DNA from: Micromonospora halotolerans | Lineage (GTDB): Bacteria > Actinomycetota > Actinomycetes > Mycobacteriales > Micromonosporaceae | DNA: 64,000 nucleotides | Direction of reading: 5' to 3' | NCBI RefSeq assembly: GCF_032108445.1 | Contig: NZ_CP134876.1 | Location: 4,216,001-4,280,000, forward strand | Part shown: one piece after another, positions 7,311 through 17,600 of the stretch | Position numbering within the stretch: the first letter of the stretch is position 1 | Layout: the number at the start of each line of letters is the position of its first letter | Notes under the pieces: model-generated | Seen by the model: only the letters and a program-made list of their open reading frames with translations | What the model was told of the DNA's origin: nothing | Database searches by the model: none | Position numbers and translations under genes: made by a program

Positions 7311-9284
7311 TCAGTCGCAGTGCTCGAACGCGCTGCCGTAGCTGGCCCCGCCCGCCGACCCGCCCCACTTCACGCAGGCCCCGGCGGCGCTCGCCCGCAC
7401 CGGCCCGGCGTAGTAGCGGTAGGCGCCGCTCTCGGTCTGCCGCGCCTTGCCCTGCACCTCCAGGTACGCGGTCACCGTGGTGGCCTGCCCGACGTCGGTG
7501 TCCTTGAGGGTGACCACGCAGTTGGTGCCGCCCGCGGTGCTGTAGAGCAGGTAGACGCGCCCCTTGCGGACCCCGCCGGCGGTCAGGGTCGCCGAGTCGA
7601 TCACCTGGTAGCCGCTGCCGCACGCCTGCGCCGCCGTGTACGGCTGCTTCGTGCTGGCCTTGCTCCCGGTCGGGGCGGGCGCGCCGGTGGTCGGCGCGGG
7701 GTCCCCGGCCGACGGGGTGCCGGCGTCCGCGGCGGGACGGCTCGGCGTGGCCGACGGTGACCGGCCCGGCCGCCCGCTGCGGCTCGGCGTCGGCGACGCG
7801 CCGGAACCGGCGCCCACACTGGCGCCGGCCGACGCCTCCGGCTGCGCGGGGTCGGCGACCGGGGACTCCCCGGCCAGCGCGGCCGGGCCGCGGCCGGAAT
7901 CCGGGTCGTCGGGGGAGTTCAGCACCGCCACGACCACCGCGGTCAGCACGGCGACCAGCACCACGCCGGCCGCACCGGCCAGCGCCAGTGCCCGCCCGCG
8001 GCCCCGGCGCTCCGCCGGCTCCTCCAGCGTCGGCGGTACGCCGGAACCGGCGTGCCGGTCCCGCAGCGACCCGTGGCCGGGCTCCCCGCCCGCCTGCGCG
8101 ACGCCGGCCGCCCAGACCGGCGCCGGCGCGGAACCCGGCCCGGGAGCCCCGGGGACGGGCCCGGGAACGGCGGAGGCCTGCCCGGGAGCGAAAACGGGAC
8201 CGGGCGGCGTGGTGGGGACGGCCGGGGCGGGGCCGGCGGCCGACCGCGGCCCGGGCGGGAACGCCGCGGGCGGCGGACCTGCGGGTGGCTGGCCGGCAGG
8301 GGACTGGCCGGCGGGCGTGTGACCGGTCGACGGCTGGCCGGCCGGTGGCGTCGCCGCGGGCGGGTCCGGGGTCGGCGCCGGGAGGACGGCCGGGCCGGGC
8401 ACGGCGGGACCCGCGACCGCCCACGGCGGGCGGGGCGGTGCGGGGAGCCGGGCCAGGGTGGCGTCCCGGGCGTCCTGGGCGGCCTCGGCCAGGGCGAGCG
8501 CGCTCGGGAACCGGTCGGCCGGACGCTTCGCCAGCGCGCGGCCGACCACCTCGACCACCGCGGGCGGCGTGCCCACCAGCGGCGGCGGCTCGTCCTGGAC
8601 GTGCCGCATGGCCACCTGGAGGGGGTTGTCGCCCTCGAAGGGCGGCCGCCCGGCCAGGCAGTAGTAGGCGACGGCGCCGAGCGCGTAGACGTCGGTGACC
8701 GGTGACACCGGCTGTCCGGCCGCCTGCTCCGGCGACATGTACGAGGCGGTGCCGAGCACCATGTGCGCGGCCGTGATGCCCGCCATGGTGCTGGCCCGGG
8801 CGATGCCGAAGTCGACCAGCACGACCGTGCCGTCCCGCTTGACCAGCAGGTTCCCCGGCTTCACGTCGCGGTGGACGATCCCGGCGAGGTGGGCGGCGTG
8901 CAGGGCGTGCGCGGCCTGCCCCACCACCGACATGGTGGACGCCGGGTCGAGCCGGCCGGCGCGCCGGATCCAGGTGACCAGCGGCTCGCCGTCGACGTAC
9001 TCCATCACGAGGTAGCTGACCTGGCTGCCGTCGGCGAGGGTCGCGGAGCCGAAGTCGTGGACCTGCACGATGCCGGGGTGCCGCAGCGCCGCCAGCATCC
9101 GGGCCTCGGCGTGGAAGCGGGTGGTGAACTCGGGATCGGCGACCAGCGACGGCAGCAGGACCTTCACGGCGACCTCGCGGCCCAGCAGGGTGTCGGTGCA
9201 CTTCCAGACCGCACCCATGCCGCCCGTCGCGATGCGTTCGCCCAGCCGGTAGCGATCGCTGAGCACCACTCCTTGAGTCAGCAC
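7311..9284 (-). CDS. Membrane Ser/Thr protein kinase with SapA-like C-terminal domain
   Basis: A 657-residue eukaryotic-type kinase. The kinase domain (about residues 10-270) is complete: glycine loop ATGGMGAVW, ATP-binding Lys41 in VAVKVLL, HRDVKPGN at 138-145, DFG at 158-160 and SYMSPEQ. A long Pro/Ala/Gly linker follows, then one membrane helix near residues 430-450 (LALAGAAGVVLVAVLTAVVV), a Ser/Pro-rich spacer, and about 110 extracellular residues from YTAAQACGSGYQVID to SAFEHCD with conserved cysteines. That last part resembles the Streptomyces spore-associated protein SapA. It may sense a surface ligand. There are no PASTA repeats. The GTG at 9284 is chosen because TACGGT lies 6 bases upstream; an ATG at 9314 is the alternative. 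Confidence 0.9.
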   Translation of the reverse strand: MLTQGVVLSDRYRLGERIATGGMGAVWKCTDTLLGREVAVKVLLPSLVADPEFTTRFHAEARMLAALRHPGIVQVHDFGSATLADGSQVSYLVMEYVDGEPLVTWIRRAGRLDPASTMSVVGQAAHALHAAHLAGIVHRDVKPGNLLVKRDGTVVLVDFGIARASTMAGITAAHMVLGTASYMSPEQAAGQPVSPVTDVYALGAVAYYCLAGRPPFEGDNPLQVAMRHVQDEPPPLVGTPPAVVEVVGRALAKRPADRFPSALALAEAAQDARDATLARLPAPPRPPWAVAGPAVPGPAVLPAPTPDPPAATPPAGQPSTGHTPAGQSPAGQPPAGPPPAAFPPGPRSAAGPAPAVPTTPPGPVFAPGQASAVPGPVPGAPGPGSAPAPVWAAGVAQAGGEPGHGSLRDRHAGSGVPPTLEEPAERRGRGRALALAGAAGVVLVAVLTAVVVAVLNSPDDPDSGRGPAALAGESPVADPAQPEASAGASVGAGSGASPTPSRSGRPGRSPSATPSRPAADAGTPSAGDPAPTTGAPAPTGSKASTKQPYTAAQACGSGYQVIDSATLTAGGVRKGRVYLLYSTAGGTNCVVTLKDTDVGQATTVTAYLEVQGKARQTESGAYRYYAGPVRASAAGACVKWGGSAGGASYGSAFEHCD

Positions 9285-9290
9285 CGAGCC

Positions 9291-9296
9291 ACCGTA
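9291..9296 (-). promoter_or_regulatory. -10 box of the Ser/Thr kinase gene
   Basis: TACGGT on the minus strand ends 6 bases before the GTG at 9284. This spacing supports a leaderless transcript and the GTG over the ATG at 9314. Confidence 0.4.
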
Positions 9297-9406
9297 CCGG
9301 TGGGCCGTGGGCATGATCCACGTGGCGGCCGGGCCGTCCCGCGGCCGGCCGACTAGGCTTGCGGGGGTTTCCGTCCCAGGGCGACGGCGGCGAGGGGAGA
9401 CGCGGC

Positions 9407-9607
9407 ATGGCGTGGAGCTGGCGGTACGAGGGCACGAACGGCGCATCGGTCGACGGGCCGGGTGAGTCGTTCCCCAGCCAGGCGGACGCCGAGTCGTGGA
9501 TCGGCCAGGCCTGGCGGGAGCTCGCGGCGTCCGGCGTCACCTCCGTCGCGCTCCTGGAGGACGACCGGGTGGAATACCGCATGAGCCTGCTGCCCCCGGC
9601 CGAATGA
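9407..9607 (+). CDS. Small conserved protein starting MAWSWRYE
   Basis: A 66-residue acidic cytosolic protein with a good ribosome-binding site (GAGGGGAG) before the ATG at 9407. The pattern of aromatic N-terminus, FPSQADAESWIGQAWRELAASG helix and VTSVALLEDDRVEYRMSL strands looks like a compact alpha/beta fold. I recall similar short proteins across actinobacteria but no assigned function. The stop overlaps the start of the protease gene (ATGA), so the two are translated together. A -10-like TAGGCT lies at 9354-9359. Confidence 0.75.
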   Translation: MAWSWRYEGTNGASVDGPGESFPSQADAESWIGQAWRELAASGVTSVALLEDDRVEYRMSLLPPAE

Positions 9608-10404
9608 CGGGCTACGACCGCCCGCGCGACCCGCTGGTGCTCGGGGTGCCCCGGGCGGCGTTCCGGCCCAGCCCGATCTTCCTCGCCCTGGTCGCGATCT
9701 TCGTGGCCAGCGGCGTGATGGCCTGGAACGGGTTCGGCAGCGTCCGGTTCGACGTCTTCCTCTTCGTGGTCTCCGGCTGGCTGGTCTCGCTCTGCCTGCA
9801 CGAGTACGCGCACGCCGTGGTCGCGTACCGGGCCGGGGACCGGGACATCGCGCACCGGGGCTACCTGACGTTGAACCCGCTGAAGTACACCCACCCGCTG
9901 CTGTCCATCGTGCTGCCGGTGGTCGTGGTGCTGCTCGGCGGCATCGGCCTGCCCGGCGGCGCGGTCTGGGTCGACCGGCACGCCATCCCGGGCCGGCTGC
10001 GGCACACCCTGGTCAGCCTGGCCGGGCCGGCCACCAACGTGCTGTTCACCCTGCTGCTCGTGCTGGCCGTGCGGGTCGGCCGGGAGGTCGGCGGCGGCCC
10101 GCTGGAGTTCTGGGCCGGGGTGGGACTGCTGGCGTTCCTCCAGCTCACCGCGAGCGTGCTCAACCTGCTGCCGGTGCCCGGCCTGGACGGCGGCAACATG
10201 ATCGAGCCGTGGCTGTCCCCGCCGTACCGGCGGATGTACGACCTGTTCGCCCCGTACGGCTTCATCCTGCTGTTCGCCCTGCTGTGGAGCCCGCGGATCA
10301 ACGGCTGGTTCTTCAGCGCGGTCTTCTCGGTCGGCGACCTGCTCGGCCTGCCGCCCCAGCTCTACGCGCTCGGCTGGCACCTGATCCGGTTCTGGGAGGG
10401 CTGA
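9604..10404 (+). CDS. Site-2 protease family (M50) membrane metalloprotease
   Basis: A 266-residue intramembrane zinc protease-like protein with about six hydrophobic helices. The zinc motif HEYAH is at residues 66-70 in the second helix, and the third ligand motif LDGGN lies in the later helix segment NLLPVPGLDGGNMIEP. It has no PDZ or CBS domain, so it is a minimal member. Its start overlaps the 66-residue gene by four bases. It may cleave membrane-anchored regulators, but no anti-sigma factor or other obvious substrate is adjacent. The gene is convergent with the aldo/keto reductase and the two share a strong hairpin. Confidence 0.9.
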   Translation: MTGYDRPRDPLVLGVPRAAFRPSPIFLALVAIFVASGVMAWNGFGSVRFDVFLFVVSGWLVSLCLHEYAHAVVAYRAGDRDIAHRGYLTLNPLKYTHPLLSIVLPVVVVLLGGIGLPGGAVWVDRHAIPGRLRHTLVSLAGPATNVLFTLLLVLAVRVGREVGGGPLEFWAGVGLLAFLQLTASVLNLLPVPGLDGGNMIEPWLSPPYRRMYDLFAPYGFILLFALLWSPRINGWFFSAVFSVGDLLGLPPQLYALGWHLIRFWEG

Positions 10405-10469
10405 CCCTCCGGAATCGGGAGCCGTCGCGCAGCGGCGGGGCCCTTGCCGCCGCGCGTACCCCCGAGGGT

Positions 10470-10502
10470 CCCGGGCCGGCGCGGAGGCCGCGCCGGCCCG
10501 GG
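10470..10502. terminator. 15-bp perfect hairpin between convergent genes
   Basis: CCCGGGCCGGCGCGG pairs perfectly with CCGCGCCGGCCCGGG around a 3-base loop. It lies between the protease gene (+) and the reductase gene (-) and is symmetric, so it can stop transcription from both sides. There is no U-tract. Confidence 0.8.
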
Positions 10503-10509
10503 AAGAGCG

Positions 10510-11508
10510 TCACGGACGCTGCGCCGGGCTCTCGGTCTTCGCCGCGTCCCGCTCGGTGACCGGCTCGACGATCTCGTCGATGGCCTTGAGCAGGTCGGCG
10601 TCGAGCTTCACGCCCGCCGCCTTCACGTTGTCGTGCACCTGCTCCGGCCGGGACGCCCCGACGATCGCCGAGGAGACGTTCGGGTTCTGGAGCACCCACG
10701 CGACGGCGAGCTGCGGCATGGTCAGCCCGGCCTGCTCGGCCAGGGGCTTGAGCCGCTGCACCCGGGTGAGCACCTCGTCGGTCATGAACCGGGCGATGAA
10801 GCCCGCGCCGGACTTCTCGTCGGTGGCGCGGGAACCGGCCGGCGGCGGCTGGCCCGGCAGGTACTTGCCGGAGAGCACGCCCTGGGCCATCGGCGACCAG
10901 ACGATCTGGCCGACGCCCAGCTCCTCGCTCGTGGGGATGACCTCGGCCTCGATGACCCGCCATAGCATCGAGTACTGCGGCTGGTTGGAGACCAGGGGGA
11001 TGCGCAGCTCGCGGGCGAGCCCGTGCGCCTCCCGGATCTGCGACGCCTTCCACTCGGAGACGCCGATGTAGTGCGCCTTGCCGGAGTGCACGATGTCGGC
11101 GAACGCCTCCATCGTCTCCTCCAGCGGGGTGCTGTAGTCGTAGCGGTGGGCCTGGTAGAGGTCGACGTAGTCGGTCTGCAGGCGGCGCAGCGAGCCGTTG
11201 ATCGACTCCATGATGTGCTTGCGGGACAGGCCCCGGTCGTTGCGGCCCGGCCCGGTCGGCCAGAACACCTTGGTGAAGATCTCCAGCCCCTCGCGCCGCT
11301 CGCCCTTGAGCGCGCGGCCGAGCACCTCCTCGGCCTTCGTGCCGGCGTAGACGTCGGCGGTGTCGAAGGTGGTGATGCCGGTGTCCAGGGCGGCCCGCAC
11401 ACAGGCGGTGGCGGCCTCCTCCTCGACCTGCGACCCGTGGGTGATCCAGTTGCCGTACGAGATCTCACTGACCAGCAGGCCCGAGCGGCCTAGGTGTCGG
11501 AATTCCAT
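10510..11508 (-). CDS. Aldo/keto reductase family oxidoreductase
   Basis: A 332-residue NADPH-dependent carbonyl reductase fold. The catalytic tetrad is visible: Asp and Tyr in FDTADVYAGTKAE, Lys in IFTKVFW, and His in LYQAHRYD. The length and the opening MEFRHLGRSGLLVSEISYG match the AKR branch that includes Kv beta subunits and E. coli YghZ-type proteins. Substrate unknown. The C-terminus has a short charged tail. The ATG at 11508 lies 6 bases after a TAGGGT -10 box, suggesting a leaderless, separately expressed gene. Its nearest co-directional neighbour ends in its own hairpin. Confidence 0.93.
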   Translation of the reverse strand: MEFRHLGRSGLLVSEISYGNWITHGSQVEEEAATACVRAALDTGITTFDTADVYAGTKAEEVLGRALKGERREGLEIFTKVFWPTGPGRNDRGLSRKHIMESINGSLRRLQTDYVDLYQAHRYDYSTPLEETMEAFADIVHSGKAHYIGVSEWKASQIREAHGLARELRIPLVSNQPQYSMLWRVIEAEVIPTSEELGVGQIVWSPMAQGVLSGKYLPGQPPPAGSRATDEKSGAGFIARFMTDEVLTRVQRLKPLAEQAGLTMPQLAVAWVLQNPNVSSAIVGASRPEQVHDNVKAAGVKLDADLLKAIDEIVEPVTERDAAKTESPAQRP

Positions 11509-11514
11509 GCCCCG

Positions 11515-11520
11515 ACCCTA
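11515..11520 (-). promoter_or_regulatory. -10 box of the aldo/keto reductase gene
   Basis: TAGGGT on the minus strand ends 6 bases before the ATG at 11508, with no ribosome-binding site in between. Confidence 0.45.
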
Positions 11521-11560
11521 GCCCTGCCCGATCATGGTCGCCGCGCGGCGCGGCGGTGTG

Positions 11561-11607
11561 TGACGCTGCACCGGCGTCTCCTGCCCGGTGCTGACGCCGC
11601 AGCGTCA
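11561..11607 (-). terminator. Hairpin at the stop of the WG-repeat gene
   Basis: TGACGCTGC (11561-11569) pairs with GCAGCGTCA (11599-11607), and the inner GGCGTC/GACGCC adds six pairs after a small bulge. The stem overlaps the stop codon of the giant gene. It probably ends that transcript before the reductase promoter. Confidence 0.6.
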
Positions 11608-14600
11608 GAGCACCGGGGTCGTGTCGGCGAGCAGCCGGTCGATCTCCGCGACCACCGCGGCCCGCCCCGGGTGCTCCAGGTCGATCAGCAGCTCACCCCG
11701 CCGGTCCAGGGCGCCCCACCGGCCGGACTCGTCGGCCACCAGGAACGCCACCGGATGCACCACGAGCGACGGGTACGCCGGCGGGACCAGCACCCGCCCG
11801 GTCCGGTCCACCACACCCCGGCGACCGGCCAGCTCCACCCCGGCCAGGCCGTCCTCGGTGAAGCCGTCCACCTGCCGGCCGTCGGCCAGCGCCGTGGTGA
11901 GACCGTGGTACCGGGTCGGCACCACCACCTGGCCGGTCCGGTCCACGGCACCCCAACCGCCGTTCTGCCGCACCGCCGCCAGGCCGCCCCGGAACGGCCG
12001 GACGTCCTCGTAGCCCGGCGGGATCTTCACGATGTTGGTCCGGTCGACCGCCATCCACCGGCCCTTGCCGTCCATCGACACCCAGGACAGCCCCTCCGAG
12101 AACGAGCCCACCGCCCGGTAGCCGTTGTTCGCCTCGATCAGCGCCGCGCCGGCCGTGTCGATCAGCGCCCAGCGGGACGCCTCCGGGCGGCGTACCCACG
12201 CCAGGCCCTCGCGGAACGGCTGCACCTCGGCGTACCGGTGGGCGATCACCAGTTCGCCCTCGGCGTCCGCGTACCCCCAGAGCTCCTGCTCCTCGTCGAA
12301 CGTCGGCACCGGGTGCCGCTCGCCGCCCAGGAGCGTCTCCCGGCTGCGCGGCTTCGGCCCGAACCCGCCCGTCGCGGCCCGCTCGGTGACCGCGTCCAGC
12401 GCCAGCGTGGTCCGCGCGTTCAGCTCCCCGTCCTCACCCTGGCGCAGGTCCAGTGCCCGCTCGAAGTGCAGGCACGCCTCGGTCAGGCGGCCCTGGTCGT
12501 AGCAGGAACGGCCCGCGTGCTCGTGCAGCACGGCACGCAGCCGGTCCGGCAGCTCCGGCGAGTTGGCCTCCGCGAAGAGCCGGTCCGCCTCCGCGTACTC
12601 GCCCCGCCAGCGCAGCACCTCGGCCAGCCGGGCGCGGGCCAGCGCGGTCCGCCGCAACTCACCGGTGGCCTCCGCGTACGTGAGGGCGAGCCGCCCGTCG
12701 GCCACGGCGTCGTCAAGTTCGCCGAGGATCCGCGACGCCACCGAGCGCAGGCTGAGCAGCCGGGCACGGCTGCGGTTGTCCAGCGCGCTGCCCAGCTTGG
12801 TGGTGAGGCCGTCCCGGATCTCCCGCAGCGCCGCCGGGTCGGGCGCCTCCTCGCGGAGGGTCTCCGGGTCCAGCCGCCAGCGGACGGCGGCCAGCGCCTG
12901 CTCCGGGTCGGCCGGGCGGGCCTCCCGCCGCTCGATGTCGGCTTCCTGGTCGGCAGGCTCGCTCTCGGCCGCTTCCTGGTCAGCGGCTACCCCGTCAGCC
13001 GGTCCGGCGGTGTCGGCGGATGGAGCAGCCCCGGCCGGGGTGGATTCGGCGGAGACGTCGGCCGGGGTGGCCGGTGCTGGTGCCGGCGCGTCCGGCACGG
13101 CCGGCGGACCCGGGACGGGATCCGGTTGGTCGGTGGCGGCGGCCGGCTCGTGCGGTGTCGCGGCGGTCTCCTGCCACGCGGCTGCCGGTGCGGCATCGTC
13201 CTGTGCCGGTTCCGCCGGTGCCGGCACGTCGGAGGGTTCCGGCGCGCGCGGCGCGGGTGCCACCTGTGCCGGCACCCCGCTCTGTGCCGACACCCCGGTC
13301 TGATCCGGCACGCCGGCCTGACCTGGCACGCCGGCCTGACCTGGCACGCCGGCCTGGGTCGGCACCTTGGTCCGCGGCGGCGCGGGCCGCGCGGGCGCCG
13401 TCTCTGCCGGCACCCCGGCCTGGTCCGGTGTGCGCGGCGCGGGAGCCGGGGCGGCGCTGGCGGGCGTGGCGTCCTGACTGGTCTCCGCTGGCACGGCGGC
13501 CTCGGTCGGCGGGTGCGGGTTCCGGTCCGCCGGCATGCCTTCGGCGGTCCCTGTGGCGTCGGCGGCGTCGGTGGCCTGTCCGGCCGGAACCGCCGGGGCG
13601 GTGGCGGCCGGCTCCCGCGTGGCCGGCTCCCGCGTGGCCGGCGCAGATGCGGAGTGCGGCGGGACGTCGGGGCCGGGCGGCCCGGAGATCGGCGCCACGG
13701 CACCGGCGGCGAGGGATCCGGCGAGGCTCGGCGAGGGCGCTCCGGACACCGGGGCGGCCGGGTCCGGGGCGGGTCGTTCGGAGGCGGCGGCGCCTGGCGT
13801 GGGCGTTGCCGGCGCGGGCGCGTCGGGGTTCGCCGCGGGCGGTGCGGAGACCGGCGTGGCGGGGCTCGGCGCAGGCGCTGCCGGAACGGGCCCGGCCGGT
13901 GCCGGGGCGGGTCCGGCCGGTGCCGGGGCGGGTCCGGCGGCGGGCGGTGCGGCGCCGCCGGACGGGCCGGCGACCGGTGGCGTCCACGGCGCCGGAGCGG
14001 GTCGGTCCGTTGCGGTGGCCGTGGACGGTGCCGCGGCCGGGGTGGTGGGTCCGGGCACGTCGGACCGGGGCCTGGCGGGGGCTGGTTCCGGCTGCGCCGG
14101 GACGTTGGTCGGCGGCTGGGGCGGGCCGGAGACGGGCCGGGCATCGGCTGCGGGGCTGGGGGTACCCGGGCCGACCGGGGCGGGCGCGGGTTCCGCCGAG
14201 CGCGCGGATGTCGGATCCGACCCGGGCCGGACGTCGAGGGTGGAGGTCGGCCGCTCCCGGTCCGGTGCGGCTGCCTCCGGACGGAGCGCCACGCGAGCCT
14301 CGGGCGCCGGGTCGGACCGCTCCGCCATGGGCCGTAGGGCCGGCGAGTCGGCGGGTCCGGACGAAGGGGACACCGGCGCATTCGCGTGCGCGGGAGCGGA
14401 GGTCTCCGGCGCAGCTGCCGGCGACACCGGCTCGCTCGCCCGGAACCAGGCCTCCGCGCCACCGTCCGCCGGTTCGGCCGGGCGCGTCGCCGCCGCGTCG
14501 TGCGGCCGGCCGGCGACCTCGCCGAACGGAGCGTTCCCGTCCTCGCCGACCGGAGTGGACGCCGGGCCGCCCGCGCGCGGCGAGCCCGGGCCGGCCGGCG

Positions 14601-17600
14601 TGGTCGCCGGGCCGTCCGTCGGCCTGGCGGCCTCGGCGCGCGTGCGCGGACCGGCGGCGCCGCCCGTCCGGGTGTCCTCGGCGGACACGGTCCGGCTGAC
14701 GGTGTGCTCCGGTCGGGCGACCCCGGGCCCGGGGTAGGTCGGTGGTGCGGGTCGGGCCGCTTCGGCCGCTGCCGGCCCCTCGACGGGTCGGGTCTGCGGT
14801 GGTGGTCCTGTCCTGCCGCCGTCCACCGCCGGCTGGACGGTGGGGTAGGCGGGCGGGGCCGCGGCCGGTCCCGCCGGCCGGTCGAACCGATCGCCCGGCA
14901 CCGGTCGCTCGCCCGGACCGGCGGGCCGGCCGGAAGCGGGCGCGCCGGAGGTGGGCGCAACTGAGGTCGGTGCTCCGGAGGTCGGTGCTTCCGAGGTCGG
15001 CGCCTGGGCGGTGGAGGCCCCGGATGCGAGCGCACCGGAGATCGGTGGGCCGGACACGGGTGGGCCGGACACCGGCCGCCCGGACACGGGCGCCTCGAAG
15101 ACCGGCGGTGCGGAGACGGGTGCCCCCGACACGGGCACGCCGGAGACGGGGGCGTTCGCGATCGGTGCGCTCGATACGGGCCTGGCCGGCAGCGGTGCGT
15201 CCGACACGGGCGTGGCCGGTAGCGGCGCGCCCGACACGGGCGTGGCTGGCAGCGGTGGGCTCGATACCGGCGTGACCGGCAGCGGCGCGTCCGACACCGG
15301 CGTGACCGGCAGCGGTGCGTTCGACACCGGCGTGGCTGGCAGCGGTGCGTTCGACACCGGCGTGGCTGGCAGCGGTGCGTTCGACACGGGCGTTGCCGGC
15401 AGCGGCGCGTCCGACACCGGCATGGCCGGCAGCGGTGCGCCCGGGATGGGCTCCACCCGGCGCGGGTCCGGTCGACCCGCCGGCTCCACCGGTGGCCGCC
15501 GGCCGTCGTCGGGGCGGGTCGGCACGGCGGGCTGACGCCACTCGTCCGGCCGCGTCGGCGGCACCGGCCGCTGGCGCGCGTCGTCGGGGCGTGGCGGAGG
15601 CGGCGCCATCGGCCGGTCCGGGCGCTCCCCGGGTCGGGCCGGGGCGGCCGGCATGGCCGCCTCGCGTCGCGGGTCGGGGCGCGCGCCGGGCTGCGGCTGC
15701 TGCCTGACCTCGTCGGGGCGCAGCGGCCGCTCCCGCAGGTCGTCCGGACGGGCTCGCGCGGCCGGCTCGACCGGAGGTCGCCAGCCGTCGCCCGGGCGGG
15801 CCGGTCCGGGCTCGCCCGGCCGCCCCTGCCACCCGTCCGGCTGCGGGCGGAACTCCGGTCGGGGCCCGACCGAGTCCGGCCGGGGCCCGACCGAGCCAGG
15901 ACGCGGACCGGTGGACTCCACGCGGGGACCGACCGGGTCAGGGCGCGGACCGGTGGAATCCGCACGGGGCCCGACCGACTCCGGCCGGGGTCCGACCGAC
16001 TCGGGGCGCGGGCCGGAGAACTCGGGCCGGGGACGGACCGGCTCCGCCCGGCCGTTCACCGGTTCTGGGCGACGACGGGTCGACTCCGGTGGCGGGCCGA
16101 CCACGTCCGGCCGCGGGCCGCCCGACTCGGGGCGGCGGCCGTCGTAGCGGGCCGCCTCGTCCACCGGGCGGCCGGGGCGGGCGTCCGGGCCCGGCCGGTC
16201 GACCGTCGGGCGGTGCCGCTCGTCGGGCCGGTACGCGGCCGGCTCGATGTGCGGTCGCCGCTCGACGACCGGCCACTCCCCGTGGTGGGGGCGCGCGCGG
16301 TCGCCCGGAGGGCGCTGACCCTCCCGGCGCTCCTCGGGCCGGAACGCGGCGGGACGCGACTCGCCGTACCGGCCCGGCTCGGCGCGGTACGGGTCCACCG
16401 GCCGGCGCCCGGCCTCGGGTGCCTCCCGGTACGTCTCGGCCCGCGCGGCCGCCTCCCGGCGCGGCGGCCCGTCGTGACCCCGGTCCGGTTCCCGGCGCGA
16501 TCCGTCGAGACCGCGGCCCGGCTCGCCACGCGGCGGTCCGTCGTGACCCCGGACCGGCTCGCCACGCGGCGGTCCGTCGTGACCCCAGTCCGGTTCCCGG
16601 CGCGGTCCGGCGAGACCGCGGCCCGGCTCGCCAGGCGGCGGCCCGTCGTAGCCCCGACCCGGCTCGCCGCGCGGCCCGTCGAAACGTGGCTCGCCCGGCT
16701 GGCGGAAGTCCGGGTTCCACCCGTTCGGGCGGGCCGCTCCGGCGTCGCGGCGGCCGGGGAAGTCCTGGTCGCCCCGACCGGGCATGTCCTGGTCGCGCCG
16801 CCCGGGGTCCGCCTCCCGCCGACCCGCTCGCCCGTCGAAGGCCGGATCCCGGCGATCGTCGAGTCCCGGCTCGCGCCGGCCGTCGAACGTCCGGCGGCCG
16901 TCGAACGCCGGCTCCCGCCGGTCCACCGCGCCGTCCGGCGGCAGGCTGGTCCGGCCTGCCGCCGGCGCCCGGCGCTGCTCCGGTCGACCGGATCGCGGCG
17001 CGTGGTGCGGGTACTCCTCCGGCTCCGGCACCCAGCCGGGCTCCGCGGCGGGGGAGACCGGCCGGTGCGGCGCCGCCCCGCGCGCCGACTCCGGGCGCAC
17101 CCACCGCTGGTCGAACCGGTCACCCGGCGCCCCGCGCCGCGGACCGTCCTCGAGCTGCCGCCCGTTCGCGCCCGGCCGCCCACCGCGTCGACCGTCGAGG
17201 TCATCCGGACCCGCAGGACTGACGGGGTACGCCGCGCCGCGCCGACCGTCGGGTCCGGCCGGGCTGACCGGGTACGTGCCGCGGCGCCGGTCGAGGTCGT
17301 CGGGTCCGGCCGGGCTGACCGGGTACATGCCGCGGCGCCGGTCGAGGTCGTCGGGTCCGGCGGGGCTGACGGGGTACGCGCGCCGCCGGTCGAGGTCGTC
17401 GGGGCCGGCCGGGCTGACCGGGTACGTGCCACGCCGCCGGTCGAGGTCGTCGGGCCCCGCCGGGCTGACCGGGTACGCGTCCTCGCCACCCGGCGCGGGG
17501 CTGACCGGGTGCACCTCGGCCCGGCCGACCGCCGAGGCCCGGCCACGCGGGGCGGGCGAGGCCAGGTACTCGAGTCCGATGTCGCCGGGATAGCGCTGAC

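Noticed and set aside
11494..14337. Long plus-strand frames (up to 947 codons) opposite the giant WG gene, with similar long frames at 12987-15965
   Set aside because: They have Arg/Gly/Pro-only composition with no domain or ribosome-binding site, and arise from the repeats and high GC of the real gene on the other strand.
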